From Epiperipatus broadwayi (lineage: Eukaryota > Onychophora > Udeonychophora > Euonychophora > Peripatidae): 64,000 nt of DNA. A program made the translations under genes and the position numbers. Shown here in pieces: positions 1-13,099 of the stretch. The DNA lies in contig JAQFVV010006720.1 in NCBI GenBank assembly GCA_028023455.1, positions 210,501 through 274,500 of the forward strand, read 5' to 3'. Numbering within the stretch: the stretch's first letter is position 1; every line of letters begins with the position of its first letter. A model generated the notes under the pieces. The model did not search any database. It was not told the origin of the DNA and was given only the letters and a program-made list of their open reading frames with translations.

Positions 1-790
1 TTTAAATATTGTCTTTTTTTTTTTTTTACTTTTATTTTAATATTGTAATTATTTTTTTTCATAAAACTACATATAAATTCAAGATGGAAAATGCAGTCGA
101 TGATTGTCTAAAAATAATTAAAGGGGTTGAAAATTTGTTTCATTATTTTAAAAAAGGAATTTGTAAATTAAATTTAAGAAAAAGTAAAATCTAAAACAAA
201 GGTAATGGACTTTAGTTAGCTATTAATATTTTTTGTCAAATTTATTTCCAAAAAGGAAATTGATTTGTATTGATTTAGACAGTTATATCATGATTGCATC
301 TTCACAAACAATATACTAAAGACTCTTCTAATTTAAGGATCCATTAGAGCCTGAAAATCTAATTAAAACAAACATTATCTGAGGGCTAAAAACTGAAATA
401 AATAGGGCTAAAATCTATTATGTCAGAGTTTGGTTAATCATCACTAGACAACTTTACATCCATTGAAATTTTGAGGGCCTAAGCTACCATACCCTTTGTA
501 TTCAGCCCAACTCATTCTGTGATGTAGCTCCTATAAATCAACAATGCTGTTTGTCATTGAAGATCCCTCAATACTTCATGGAATCCTGAGGTAACCAGCC
601 CAAACATAGTATAATCACATTAGCCAATTTTTATTTGTAATTTAGTTAGTAAAGTAATGTTTTCTTTATGTTTAATTTTACTTTCACCGATTGGTAATCT
701 GTTAATCTTTTGTATCAATTCTCTACTATATATAGTAATCTGTCATCCAACTCATGATTCCTATTACTTTTATAATTTAGTGCAGTTATA
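1..790. other. Stretch without recognisable gene
   Basis: This is AT-rich sequence with no coding stretch I can support. The short open frame near the left edge is low-complexity (F/Y/I-rich) and looks like a chance ORF. No promoter, tRNA or repeat structure stands out. Confidence 0.5.
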
Positions 791-1084
791 AATTAATTTT
801 AATAATATTTTTTTTAATATTTTTTCAGGTCTTACGAACTTAGAGGAGGGTGTTGAAATGAGTTCTTATTATTTATTTCTAATAGTTCATAAGATTGAGT
901 TTGTACTTTAAATGAATACATGCTTTTAAATAAATATTTTATCACAAGTTTATCCAAAATATATAAACACTTTGCAATCTGGGGTGGATTTTGGTGGACA
1001 TTAGTTTTTATTAATTTATTATTGCTCATCATCACTACAAAGGCTGGCAACTTAAATTTGTTTTGTAATTTGCACTATAAGGTG
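791..1084 (+). repeat. Repeat unit, source of the rearranged copy at 1939-2208
   Basis: Two parts of this stretch recur about 1 kb downstream. Bases 791-885 recur in direct orientation at about 1966-2060, including the shared word ggtcttacgaac. Bases 937-1084 recur in inverted orientation at 2061-2208, with one mismatch that I can see over about 148 bases. Short open frames on both strands here are shadows of the repeat. This may be the end of a small mobile element or the donor of a local rearrangement; I cannot assign a family. Confidence 0.8.
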
Positions 1085-1464
1085 TGTGAATTTTTGTTAT
1101 GTTTCCTATGTTAAAATATTGATTCAAGAAGGGGGAGCAACACACACTAAATTTATGATAGTTTAATTTGTGATCAATGACTCTGGATTACATGGGTCAT
1201 TATTTTAGCATATAGTTATATATTTGTTAAACCAATTAAGGCTTTACTTTAATATTTAAATTTAGTGATTTTATATTAATAAAATAGTGTTGCTAGCAAA
1301 TGTCCAATTATTCATAAGCCTCATAGGGCTTTGATCTGATTTACCAGTAACTCCCTCCAGGGAGTCACAATCCTCATCATTTGTCATTCTTCTGAAAGTA
1401 TATATTATTATACTGCTTTGAAATACCTGTATCTCACTCCAGGGATTCAAAGCTTTGTTGTTAA
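1085..1464. other. Stretch without recognisable gene
   Basis: No coding signal. The only local structure is a short perfect palindrome at 1350-1365 (actccctccagggagt), which could form a small hairpin. No function can be assigned. Confidence 0.4.
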
Positions 1465-1570
1465 TGTTGATTTATAAAGAAATGAATGAATAAAGGTATT
1501 ACAATTCAATATACTTAAAAAGTTTTGATAAATAAAATTAATTTGTTTTTTATATTTGTTTCATTTTATG

Positions 1571-1670
<100 letters not shown>

Positions 1671-1938
1671 TATGTAAACAATTAATAATTAACTTGTAAT
1701 TTAACAGTTAATGACCATGTGAGTTCAATCTGATTTAAAAAATGTTAAAGTTAAATATGAAATAAGTTGATTGGTTTTTAAAAGAAATTGACATGAAATT
1801 TGAGGGAAGAATAAAATTAACAGGTTATAAATACAATACTTTCTTCATATTTTGTTCAGTGTGTGTTGTGTGCTGCTCCTGAAAAACTTTTATTTTCTTA
1901 AAAAAAAAAAACAAAAAACAAGTTCTAATTTTCTTTAA

Positions 1939-2208
1939 ACATATATATATATATATATGTTTAAAAATTAATTTTAATAATAATTTTTTTAATATTTTTT
2001 CCGGTCTTACGAACGTAGAGGAGGGTGGTAAAATGAGTTCTTATTATTTATTTTTAATAGCACCTTATAGTGCAAATTACAAAACAAATTTAAGTTGCCA
2101 GCCTTTGTAGTGATGATGAGCAATAATAAATTAATAAAAACTAATGTCCATCAAAATCCACCCCAGATTGCAAAGTGTTTATATATTTTGGATAAACTTG
2201 TGATAAAA
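1939..2208. mobile_element. Rearranged insertion in duplication copy A
   Basis: A block of about 270 bases that starts at a short AT run (1941-1958) and is missing from the matching position in copy B (around 9930-9945), where the flanks join directly. It consists of a direct copy of 791-885 followed at once by an inverted copy of 937-1084. A direct piece joined to an inverted piece of the same upstream region suggests template switching, or insertion of a foldback-type element. No target-site duplication is clear to me. Confidence 0.7.
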
Positions 2209-4169
2209 AAAATATGTAAAAGTATACTTAAATTGGGTAAAATTATGAATTGCAGCTATTAAGAAACGGTAACATTTTACAATATCAACTCTTAAATAAC
2301 TTTACAACTATAATAACAAAATGTTTAAAGGAAGTTTAGCATCTTTTATCTCATTTACTTATTGCATGACTTATATCAACTGTAAAGTAAAAATAGGATA
2401 CCAACCATTAGTACCTATATGTATAAATATTCTTATTGTACTGAATTATTAGAGTTGGAGGATACATAGTAATTATCTAATTAAGCTAAAACATAAGCAA
2501 AGAAAATTGAAAAATATTTATATTTTAATTTCATTATAGTAAGAAATGTGTGTATTTCCTTGTAATTAAAAGTGATTTTAAGACCGATAATTTTTTAGTG
2601 ATACTTGATATTGACTTTAAAATATACTCCTGTTATTATAATGCTCATTTCTAAAATAGATTTAAAAGAGAAAATATACTGCTCTAAAACAAAGAAGGAT
2701 GAATTTTATATGCCAATCATTTAGTATAGTTTTGTATTAACTTTGACTAATATTCAATTTTAAAAATGTATGAATATGATAGATTAATTAACTACTTTGA
2801 AACAGTTGGACAAAATATTATAAACTACCATTATTAATGATAAACTTTTGTCTATGTAATGAACTATTATATTTGCATTTAATTATACATAAAGTTGTGA
2901 TGTGACAGTTATTCCTAGCTCCTCAACAGAGGTAAGTTTCTAATTGTAAAATAATTCTACTCTTATGTTGAGAAGAGTAAAGAAGAATTCTTTGGAAACA
3001 GATCTTAAATTATTATATAAGAAAATATTTTATTAAAAAAACTATATTTGAAAAAATGAGTTTGCTTAAAAGAGAATAATGGACATGAAATAAAGCTATA
3101 TTATCATGCATTGAAACCCAGGATCCTTATAAAAATGTTCATAGCTGAAGAATTTATTTTTCTAATGCCAACTTAGTCTTTTTTATTTCAATGTTTTATT
3201 ATAAAAATATATTTAATGGAAGAAATTAAAATATTGTTAAGGAACTATATTAAACACGTTTCATTTTTTTAGAAATCATTGCCATGCTTAGGAATGTTTC
3301 GACCAGAAGCTTTGAATACCGTTAGATAAAATATCCTCAATAAATTATATCCATGTCTAGAACAGACAAACCAGTATGGAGCTTAAACTTTAAACTGCAG
3401 TAACTGTATTTTTTGTTATTTTGTAATATTTTTGTGTTTTTATTGGTTTTAAAAAAAATAAACCAGTAAAATATTTGTACTATATATTTACTTTTAAAGT
3501 AGGTGTAAATACTATTGTCATAAATATACCAGGTAAACTGTTGTTACAATTTAAATATCAATGGGGTTAATAGAATAGGAAAATATTGACATTCTCAGGT
3601 AAAATTTATTATATTTATTAAGGGTTTCACAAGTTAATTTTTATTTGATAATTTTATTCCTGAAAAATTTAAATATCTCAGTCTTAGCTTATTTATATGT
3701 GGGATATTTCACTCAGTTTTATTTTAAATTAGCCAAAGAAGTTTATCAGAGAGTTTCCATTCATTTGTTTTATAAATACTACATTAATAATAACTGTAAT
3801 TTTTTATATGCATCGAGAATTAATATTCTCACATTTAAATTGCAATCTTTTAATGGCCACTAGTCATTATATCTTTAGTATTTAATATTCTATTATGTGT
3901 GCATTGTGCTTTTGTCAAGTATTTGTATATGCATTTAATTTTAAGTAATTTTTATATTAGTCATTTGTCACAGTTTTGCATTGTTGGTCTTACATCGAAT
4001 ATATGTGTTGTATTTGTAAAATTCTTATTAGTTCTTATTAGTTCAAGTGAAATTTATATCTTGTTGTTAGTTTAATAATTATTAGCCTCATAGCACTAGG
4101 CTTTGTTAAACACTATGATTTTACTTTATGGAGTAGACAAGGTCCTCATCCTTATTGTATTTCTTTTAT

Positions 4170-4752
4170 ATGAGGTGATAGTGCTTGTTCCTATTTAGGG
4201 TTATTATATTCCAGATATTTGTATTTCTACGGACTGTTATCAGAATTTTGAAGTACTGGAATCCCATGAGAGACAATCATACTTTTCCTGTGCATCTTTT
4301 TATTTTCTGATGCACTATAGACAAGGTCCAGGTATCCTATTTTCTGCCTCAAAGTTAGGTATTTTGAAAGACACCATATTTTTATCCAGCTCAGTGGAGC
4401 AATATATGTACTTAGTTAAGCTTATAATCCATGATGAATTAATGCTAGTTCCACCACAGTAGGTGATGTCACATTGTTTTTAGATATGTGATAACAAGAT
4501 ATCTTTGTTTGAGGAACTTTGATTCTTCAGGTTGTAGTTGGCTATTTTAATGCTTATAGATATATCAATGTTTGAATTGTGTTATTGATAGTTTTATCAT
4601 CCACAAGCCAACCTACAATAATTCATATTTATTTATGTGAAATTAGGCATGTGGTATATGTGGCAATTCACACATACTAATTTTAATATTTTCATCCACA
4701 GTTTTTGTGGCTGGATTTGTAAGACTTTTAAATCTTTAATTTTAAAACCCCT
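4170..4752. other. Segment present only in duplication copy A
   Basis: In copy B the flanks of this segment are adjacent (near 11,396-11,401). It is either an insertion in A or a deletion in B. It has no recognisable coding sequence or terminal repeats, so deletion in B is at least as likely. Confidence 0.55.
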
Positions 4753-6379
4753 AGGTTAGTAATTTTATGTGGACAGAATTTATTTTTTTTTAAAAATGTG
4801 TATAAATGACCTTTGATGAGTGAGTAGCCCATATATCTAATTTAGTTTAAAGTTAGCTAGAAATTGCTTAAATATATCATTAGCTATAAAATTAGAAATG
4901 TCAGTGTAACTAGTAATAATATTTTTTTTTAAATATATGCTGAATATGGATATTGGTTAAGATTGGGGTTATAAATATAAAACTTATTTGTGTATTATTC
5001 TGATTGTTAGATAACACCACAATATTATTAAGTATGCAAATAAAAAATAGAAATGTGCTTATAAAACTTAGTTTATTTTAATTGAAATTTAAATATTTGA
5101 AACCTCTAATTGTTAAACAGGTTAGAATTTAGTAATAAATAGCCTTTGTTTATTTATATTTATTTTATTTTATGTATATTTATTTTATTATTTTATTATT
5201 TTGTTTATCAAGATAAAGAATTGTAAAAGAGTTCAAGAGGGATACTTAGTAACTGTATCCAAAGAAATTGTTTATATTTTTGTTAACCAAAAATAAAGTT
5301 TAAAAGTCAAAATATTTGTAAAAAAGATTCCTGTGCTATATTGGCAATGCCTATACTAAATTTTGATTTGTAAATATTTTTATATTGTTCTTAATAAACC
5401 ATCTTGTTATTATTTTAAAAAGTTTTGTTTCTGTTTGTTTTATTTTTATATGAAAAATATTATTGTTTTCAGTTCCAAAGTTAATAAATTTTGAGTTCCA
5501 CAATTCATAAAATTCTCAGTTCAAAAGTTCTTAAACATATTATAAAGTATTTATAATGGCTTTTGATATTGGTTTGAATTGTATAAATCCATGCTAATTT
5601 AAGTGATTCTCAGATTGAATTACAGTAACAAATAATTACATTATATCAGATGCTTAATTAAGTGCTCATTTAATAGTTGATTTTAAGTTAACATTATATC
5701 TTCTCAGACTGAAGATTATGCAACATGAGATGAAATAAAATATTAGTGCTTCAGACGATTATTTATTATTTTCTATTTTACAGGATGCACATTATCTTTC
5801 ATTGGCTGCACATTATCAATCATCATCTTATCTTTTTAGAATTTTATAATCCATATGCATTTAAGTTCCTTTGTAGGTTGTATGTATGGAGAAAGACATA
5901 AAAAGTATCCTTGTCCTTTTCTTTGCTCAAGTAATACCTTGGATAATAGGTCATTATTATTTTAAATTTAAATTGATTTATTAAATTTTTAAATTAATAT
6001 TTGTTTTGTTTATTGTTCCATGTTAGAAAAATAAGGTAGTTATTTTATGGTCGCCATGATGTCACTCACTTGTTTATTCATCTTATCAGTTATTTAATAG
6101 GCAAGTTAAACTCTTATTTTGCACAAGCGTTTAGTTTTAAAACGCCTGACATTGTTTACTCTTGTTGCTTTGCCAGTTTTAATTTAATAGAATATCCTTT
6201 CAAACAGAGTATGATTTATTCTTATTCAGAGTGTATGAACTGAAAGTAGGCTGATTCTGAAAAACTATTAACTAATGATTTAAAAATTATATTTGGATAT
6301 TGTTTAGTGGTAGATTATTAATATGCAATAATAGTTATATTTGCATTGGTATAGGATTTGGTCTCTATCTGATTATACA

Positions 6380-6850
6380 TCTCTGGATCATCACCTTTCT
6401 TTCTTAAGTTTATTGTAACCCCAATGATCCAAGTCATTATGAGTCTCTATCATCTTCATTAAACTTCAACATCATCATCATTATCTCTCTATCTCATCTT
6501 CATCTTTATTTCTTTTCAACATCATCAATCATCTCATCTTTCTTGCTCATTTCTCATCTCTGCATCTTATTTTCAACTCCACCTAATCATCACCCTTTAT
6601 CATCATCATCATCATAATCTCTCCCTCTCTTTTATCATCTTGTTACGTCATTTCATCCCATATTTATCTTATCTCATCATTTCTTTTTCTCTCTTGCTTT
6701 TCTTTTCTCCATCTTTCACCTATTTCTCATCTCTTTATCTTTTCATCTCTCTCTTCTTCATCATCTCTCCTTCTCTCTCTTCATCTTTTTCTTCTTTCTT
6801 TTCCTTCTTTCTCTCATCCTATTATCTTTCTTTCACCTTAACCCCCATTC
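6380..6850 (+). repeat. Pyrimidine-rich tract (TCATC/CTCT motifs)
   Basis: The + strand is almost entirely C and T with A interruptions, built from irregular repeats of tcatc, ctctc and tctt. The purine strand is G/A-rich. Such tracts can adopt triplex (H-DNA) structures. The 94-codon open frame here (S/F/L-rich) is an artefact of the low-complexity sequence. The tract is conserved in copy B at about 13,100-13,390. Confidence 0.8.
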
Positions 6851-6884
6851 ACTTTTCTTTTGGTTACAATTGGCATCAATTAAA

Positions 6885-7200
6885 GCATATAGGCCTCGAT
6901 TTATGTCAATTAAGCCCTTGTTAGATGTTGATGGATATTTTTAGGTGTTATTGATTTTTGGAGACATTATATTTCTTATTATTCCAACTGTGTAGGCCTT
7001 GATTATGTGTGTAGGCCATGATTTATGTTGTGTACACCCATGTTTGATATTGATGGATGTTTGTTAAATTTTATTGGCACATTTGGAGTCATTATTTTGT
7101 TATTAACCCAAACCTGTAGGCCTCAATTCATGTTGTGTAGGCCCTTGTTGGAAATCAATTAATTATTGTTGGATTTTGTTGACTTCATTTGAAGTCAATA
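6885..7200 (+). repeat. Degenerate tandem repeat, about 105-120 bp period
   Basis: The motif taggcc(t/a)(t/c)gatttatg followed by a gatg-gatg(t)tt stretch recurs starting near 6889, 6993, 7011 and 7119. Each copy continues into a similar ttggag(a/t)cattat segment. There are about three diverged units. It sits just beyond the right end of duplication copy A and is not present after copy B. Confidence 0.65.
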
Positions 7201-8127
7201 TTTTTGCTGTTAGTTCTACTTTTATGAAGATTTTTCAAATTTACTAATTAAAATAGAATTAGTCAAGGTTGTTTAGTAATCTAAGTAAAACTAATTAGAG
7301 TTAAGATGTATAGTTTAAAGGAAAATTATTTAAATATGTCAATCTATTATGATTGATAAGTGCAGTTTATGGATTGTTTTCATAGAAATAAATATTTGAT
7401 TTTGTATTGCATTTAGTGATATTATGTGATTAAAGTATCTGTATTATCTGTTACTTGATGCTTATTGTTTGGTTAATCAAGTGTATTGAAAAATTATAAT
7501 ATTTATTTATAAATATTTGGTTGAACATGTGTGAATCAAGACTCATGTCAAAGTGAACAAAACATATAATGATAGGAGTCACGAGAGTAAAATTTACTTA
7601 TTGTGGCATTATAGCTGTGGTTTTGATTGTCAGGAGATGTCAGGAAATGGGTACTTTTTATTATTAATTGATTTTTGTGTTAATATATTTGATAATGAAG
7701 ATGATTACAAGAGGATATAGTAACTTTATAAAGAGTGGAAGTTCATAGGCATAATGGTACAGGAGATGGTCAAGGAAGAATGAAAGAGAATGAACTCCAG
7801 TATCAGTAGAAGTAACCAAGAACTTAAATTAAATCAAATATAAAAGTAAGTACATAAATCTGTAGAAATAGTTAATAAGGCTAGTAATTTGTTTAATAAT
7901 AATGAAGAAACAAGCTCAGAATTGTTTAAAATAAGTAATAAAAATATAAATAAAGAAAAACCACATCTTAAGTTGTTAGATGTTCAGTAGGAAAGTAAAA
8001 TATTGATTGATGCTCCCAATAAGAATCCTCAGTTATTTGTTTAACAAGCAAATAAAGAAAATTGATTACTTTACAGGGAAGCTGAAGATCATCAATAAAT
8101 TAATAAAGTAGTTATTCAAGATATTGA
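7201..8127. other. Mostly featureless; possible upstream part of decayed coding region
   Basis: No clear gene. From about 7690 onward the + strand becomes purine-rich and has short open runs, so it may be a decayed upstream extension of the coding remnant at 8128-8745. I see no start or splice signal that would settle this. Confidence 0.3.
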
Positions 8128-8745
8128 AGTAATTGATATAAGATAAAAAAACAGAGAAATTACATGGCCTGTAGTGATATTTAGTGTAAATGAGGAAATA
8201 ACTAAAGAACCTGTGAAAGTAATTGATATTGAGATAGAATACAGGGAAGTTACACAATGTATAGTTATAGTTAATACAGATGTAGAAATAACTAAAGAAC
8301 ATGTGGATTTGATTAATAAAGAAGTTGGTAAAGTTAAAGTAAAGCTTAAAGACAAGATAAAAATAAATTTAATGTAAATATTTGTAAGAAAGAGATTAAC
8401 CCAGAGAGATATTTGGGAAGAGCTAAAATTAAACATAAGAAAGCAAAAATAATGTTGAGAAATGTTGTTTATCTTAAAAAAGCAAGAATGAAAATGCTAG
8501 AGAATAGAAAGGCCAAATTTAAACTGAAGAAGGTAGACAAAAAGTATCCTAGAGAAAAACTTGTTAAGAGAAAAGAGGTGAAGAATACAAAGGCAAGATT
8601 TAAATGTGACAGTAGCCCAAATTGTAGGGAAAAATTTACTAAAAAGTATTGCTTTGATGAAATGAAAGGTAGGAAAAAAGAGTTAAATTCGAGAGGTACT
8701 TTCAAAGCCAGAAATTTTATACCTTACCCCAAGACAACATAGAAA
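8128..8745 (+). pseudogene. Decayed lysine-rich coding remnant with 30-residue in-frame repeat
   Basis: Two 90-base units (8128-8217 and 8218-8307) lie in the same frame. Each encodes a version of a 30-residue repeat beginning VIDI and containing EITKE(P/H)V; the first copy has one stop. The frame closes at 8377. A +1 shift in the A-rich run near 8354-8366 would carry translation into a second frame open to 8742, rich in lysine and arginine (for example KAKIMLRNVVYLKKARMKML). That frame has two cysteines spaced as in CDSSPNC. Repeat units that are exact multiples of three and keep the reading frame suggest former protein-coding sequence. No family is recognised; a lysine-rich cytoskeletal or chromatin protein exon and a mobile-element gag are both possible. 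It lies between the two large duplication copies. Confidence 0.4.
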
Positions 8746-9502
8746 TTTCTAAAACTAAGTATACTAAGCTAATAATGCAATTGAGTGACAGTGCTTGTAA
8801 AATTTAATCATTAATTGTTAAATTATAATAAAAAAGTGTATATGTATGAACTATAATTATTGCTATTTTTATATTATTTTTTCTCCCAATTATTGGAAAA
8901 TGTACATAAGTGAAACTTCACTTGTCTCCAACAGGTGCATGAGTTTACATTAGCTTAACTATTTATTTTTAATTTTCTGACTTAAAAAATAATGATAAAA
9001 ATAGAAGGAATTAGTTAGTTAATGAATAATATATGATAATATTGTATATTATTGTAACATTTATTAAATTTTGTAGGATTATGTGTAAATATTTTAGTTG
9101 CACATGGTGGTTAGTTTGATAAGAGATGTAAGATATTATGTTTATTTAACTAATAGTTTTTAAGATTAATGAATAGTATTAAATGTATCATAAAGCAAAC
9201 ATTGTTGTGTTCATTTCTAATTTATATTCTATAAATAAGTTAATATAGTAGATAGTATCAAATTATTTTAAAAGTAATATTTAAATTTTGTTAAAGCAGT
9301 CTTATAATATTTAAAGGTTTAATCTAAATTAGCCTTTAATCTGTAAAGTTATTTCTAATGTAATATTCTTAAAAAAATTTAATTTGTAGTTTTTAAATAA
9401 GTTATAATTAGTTAGTAGAGGTCAGATTAAAAAGGTCATATTTGTGTGTGTGTGCATGTACGTAGATATGTATGAAGTAAATAAACAAGTAATAATTTAA
9501 CT
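8746..9502. other. Stretch without recognisable gene
   Basis: AT-rich sequence with no supported features apart from a short GT run near 9445-9452. Confidence 0.4.
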
Positions 9503-11668
9503 ACAGTATTGATTTAAAAAACAAATGAATGAATAAGGCTATTATAATTAAATATTTAATAAGTCTTGATAAATAAAATTAATTTGTTTTTTATATTTGT
9601 TTCATTTTATTTTATGTAATATATATATTTTTTTAGATTTTACATAAAAAATAATAATTAACTTGTAATTCTACCATTAATGACCATGTGAGTTTCAAAT
9701 AATTAGCTCAATTATATCAGTGATCAGTTCCAGCATATTTAAAAAGTGTTAAAGTTAAATATGAAATAAGTTGGATTGGTTTTTAAAAGAAATTGACATG
9801 AAATTTGAGGGAAGAATAAAATTAACAGGTTATAAATAGAAGACTGTCTTCATATTTTGTTTAGTGTGTGTTGTGTGCTGCTCCTGAAATACTTTTCTTC
9901 TTTAAAAAAAAACAAGTTCTAATTTTTTTAAAAAAAATATTATTTTTTATGCAAAAGTATGTAAAAGTTTACTTAAAGTGTTTAAAATTATGAATTGCAA
10001 CTGCTAAGAAAAGGGAACATTTTTCAATATCAACTCTCAAATATCTTTATAATTATAGTAACAAAATATTTGAAGGACGATTTACTTATTTTATCTTATT
10101 AATTTATTGCATGACTTATATCTAATTAAGCTAAAACCTATGCGAAAAAAATTGAGACATTTATATTTTAATTTCATTATAGTGAAAAATGCATCAATTT
10201 CCTTCCTTGTAATTAAAACTGATTTTAAGTCCGATAATTTATTAATGGTACTTGATATTGACTTTAAAATATACTCCTGTTAAAACTGTTTTAAAGAAAA
10301 TGAGTTTGCTTAAAAGAGAATAATGGAAATGAAATAAATCTATATTATCATACATTGAAACCTGAGATCCTTATAAAAAATGATCTCAGCTCAAAAATTT
10401 ATTTTTATAATGCTGGCCTATTCTTATTATTTCAATGAGTTACTATAAAAATATATTTAAAGGAAGAAATTAAAATATTCTTAAGGAACTATTAAACATG
10501 TTTCGTTTTTTTAGAAATCATTGCCATGCTTATGAATGTTTTGACCAGAAGCTTTGAATACCATCAGATAAATTATCCTCAATAAATTATATCCATGTCT
10601 AGAATGGAAAAATCAGTATGGAGCTAAACTATGAACTGCAGTTACTGTGTTTTTTGTAATTTTTTTTATATTTTTGTGTTTATATTGGTTTAAAAAAAGA
10701 AACCAGTAAAATATTTATGCTATATATTTTGTTTTAAAGTAGGTGTAAATACTATTATCATAAATATACCAGGTAAACTGATGTTACAATTTAAATATCT
10801 ATGGGTTTATTAGAATGGGTAAATATTGCCATTCTCGGGTAAATTTTATTATATTTATTAAATATTTCACATTTATATTTGATAATTTCATTTCTGAAAA
10901 ATTGAAATATCTCCATCATAGCTTATTTATATGTGGGATATTTCAATCAGTCTTATTTTAAATTAGCCAAAGAAGTTTATCAGAGAGTCTCCATTTATTT
11001 GTTTTATAAATACTACATTAATAATAACTGCATTTTTATATGCATTGAGAATTAATATCCTCACATTTAATTACCATATTTTAATGTCCACTAGTCATTA
11101 TATCTTTAGTATTTTACATTCTATTATGTGTGCATTGTGTTTTTGCCTAGAATTTTTATATGCATTTAATTTAAAGTAATTTTTCGTTTGACACACTTTT
11201 GCATTGTTGGTATTACATTGAATATACTTGTTGTATTTTTTAAAAAAAATTATTGATGACTTAGTAAGTTCATGTGAAGTTTATATCTTGTTGTTAGTTT
11301 AGTATTTGTTAGCCTGATAGCAGTAGGCTTTGTTAATTACTATGAGTTTGATTTATGAAGTAGACAAGTTCCTCCATTCTTATTGTATTGCTTTTCCACA
11401 GGGTAGTAATTTTATGTGGACAAAATTTATTTTTAAAAAAAATGTGTATAAATGACCTATGATGAGTGAGTTGTCCATAAATCTAATATAGATTAAAATT
11501 AGCTGGAAATTTGTTTAAATATATCATTAGCTATAATATTTAAAATGTCAGTATATCTAGTGGTAATAATTTTTTTAATATATGCGAATGTGCTTATTCC
11601 AGCTTAGCATTGGTTAAGCTTGTAGTTATAAATATAAACTTATTTGTGTGTTATTCTGATTTTTAGAT

Positions 11669-12199
11669 ATCTCTGTCAGCAACCCCTCCCTGACAGAGAT
11701 ATTTTAATTGCTGGTTCTGGCTAAGCATTTATCATAAAGCTTGTAAAGGATTTGGCAATCCTCACTGTTTATAACTTACAAGATTAAGAGATAGGGTCAT
11801 TTGATCTATGATTCTTATTTTGACTATTTATAGTCTCTGCCAAATGTCTCATGCAATTTTATATTGATATGACTACTAATATATGATATGGCTGAAGATC
11901 TATCAGCCCCATATAGCTATTTGAGTTGGATAGCTGGGTTTGAAGACATGTAGATGTCTGAAAATTTCAGATTTTACACTCAATAGATAACTTTTAGATA
12001 AGTGCTTGGCTTTGGGTTTATATTTTTAGATCTAGCGTCTGAACCTACCCTGACACCTCTCTGAGGAGTGTCAAAGCACGAAACCATGGTCAGGGTTTTG
12101 GGGAGGATTTCCTGACAGAGATATTTTAAGTGCTGGATCTGGCTAAGCATTTTTCATAAAGCTTGTAGAGGAATTGGAAATCCTCACTGTTTATATAAA
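11669..12199. mobile_element. Insertion bounded by ~89-bp direct repeats
   Basis: Present only in duplication copy B. The stretch at 11,689-11,777 (beginning cctgacagagatatttt) recurs at 12,111-12,199 with a few differences, an offset of 422 bases. Both copies contain ctggctaagcatttatcat or a near variant and end near cctcactgtttat. The left copy is preceded by an inverted piece (atatctctgtcag, 11,668-11,680) complementary to its own start, giving a short hairpin. Direct terminal repeats suggest a small LTR-like or tandemly duplicated non-autonomous element, but there is no coding sequence and no visible primer-binding site. Confidence 0.55.
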
Positions 12200-13099
12200 A
12201 TAGAATTTGATACTGGTTTAAATTATATAATTCCATGCTAATTTAAGTGATTCACATATTGAGTTACACTAACAGATAATGACATTATATCAGATGCTTA
12301 ATTAAATGCTCATTTCATAGTTGATTTTAAGTTATCATTATATCTTTTCAGACTGAAGATTATGCAACATGAGATGAAATAAAATATTAGTGCTTCAGAA
12401 GTTTATTTATTATTTTCCATTTTTAAGAATGCACAATATTTTACATTGGCTGCACATTATCGAACATCATCTTATCTTTTTAGAATTTTATAATCCATCT
12501 GCATTTACGGTCCTTAGTAGGTTGTCTATGAGTATGGTTAAAGACATAAAAAATTACCCTTGTCTTTTTCCTTGCTGAAGTAATATTTTGAGTAATAGGT
12601 CATTATTATTTTAAATTTAAATTGATTCATTAAATTTTTAAATTAATATTTGTTTTGTTTATTGTTCCATGTTTGAACAATAAGGTAGTTATTGAATGGT
12701 CAGCCAAGATATCACTCACTTTTTTTGTTTTTCTTAGCAATTATTTAGTAGGCAACTTAAACTTTTATTTTGCACAAAAGTTTAGTTTTAAAACTGCTGA
12801 GATTGTTGACTCTTGTTGTCTTGTTAATTTTAATTTAATAGGATAGTTCTTCCAAACAAAGTATATATTTTTTTCTTATTCAGAGTGTATGAACTGATAG
12901 TAGATCGATTCTGATAATTATTAACTAATGTTTTCAAAATTATCTTTGGATATTGTTTAGTGGTAGATTATTAATATGCCATAATAGTTATATTTGCATT
13001 GGTATTGGATTTGGTCTCTATTTGATTACACATCTCTCGATTATCATCATTCTTTCTTAAATTTATTGTAACCTCACTGAGCCAAGTCGTTAAAATCTC

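Noticed and set aside
832-1114. Short ORFs on both strands at 832-1114
   Set aside because: Both lie in the repeat unit shared with 1939-2208 and have no recognisable domain.
6640-6924. 94-codon Ser/Phe/Leu-rich frame
   Set aside because: Produced by the pyrimidine-rich low-complexity tract, and not conserved as a frame in the duplicate at 13.1-13.4 kb.
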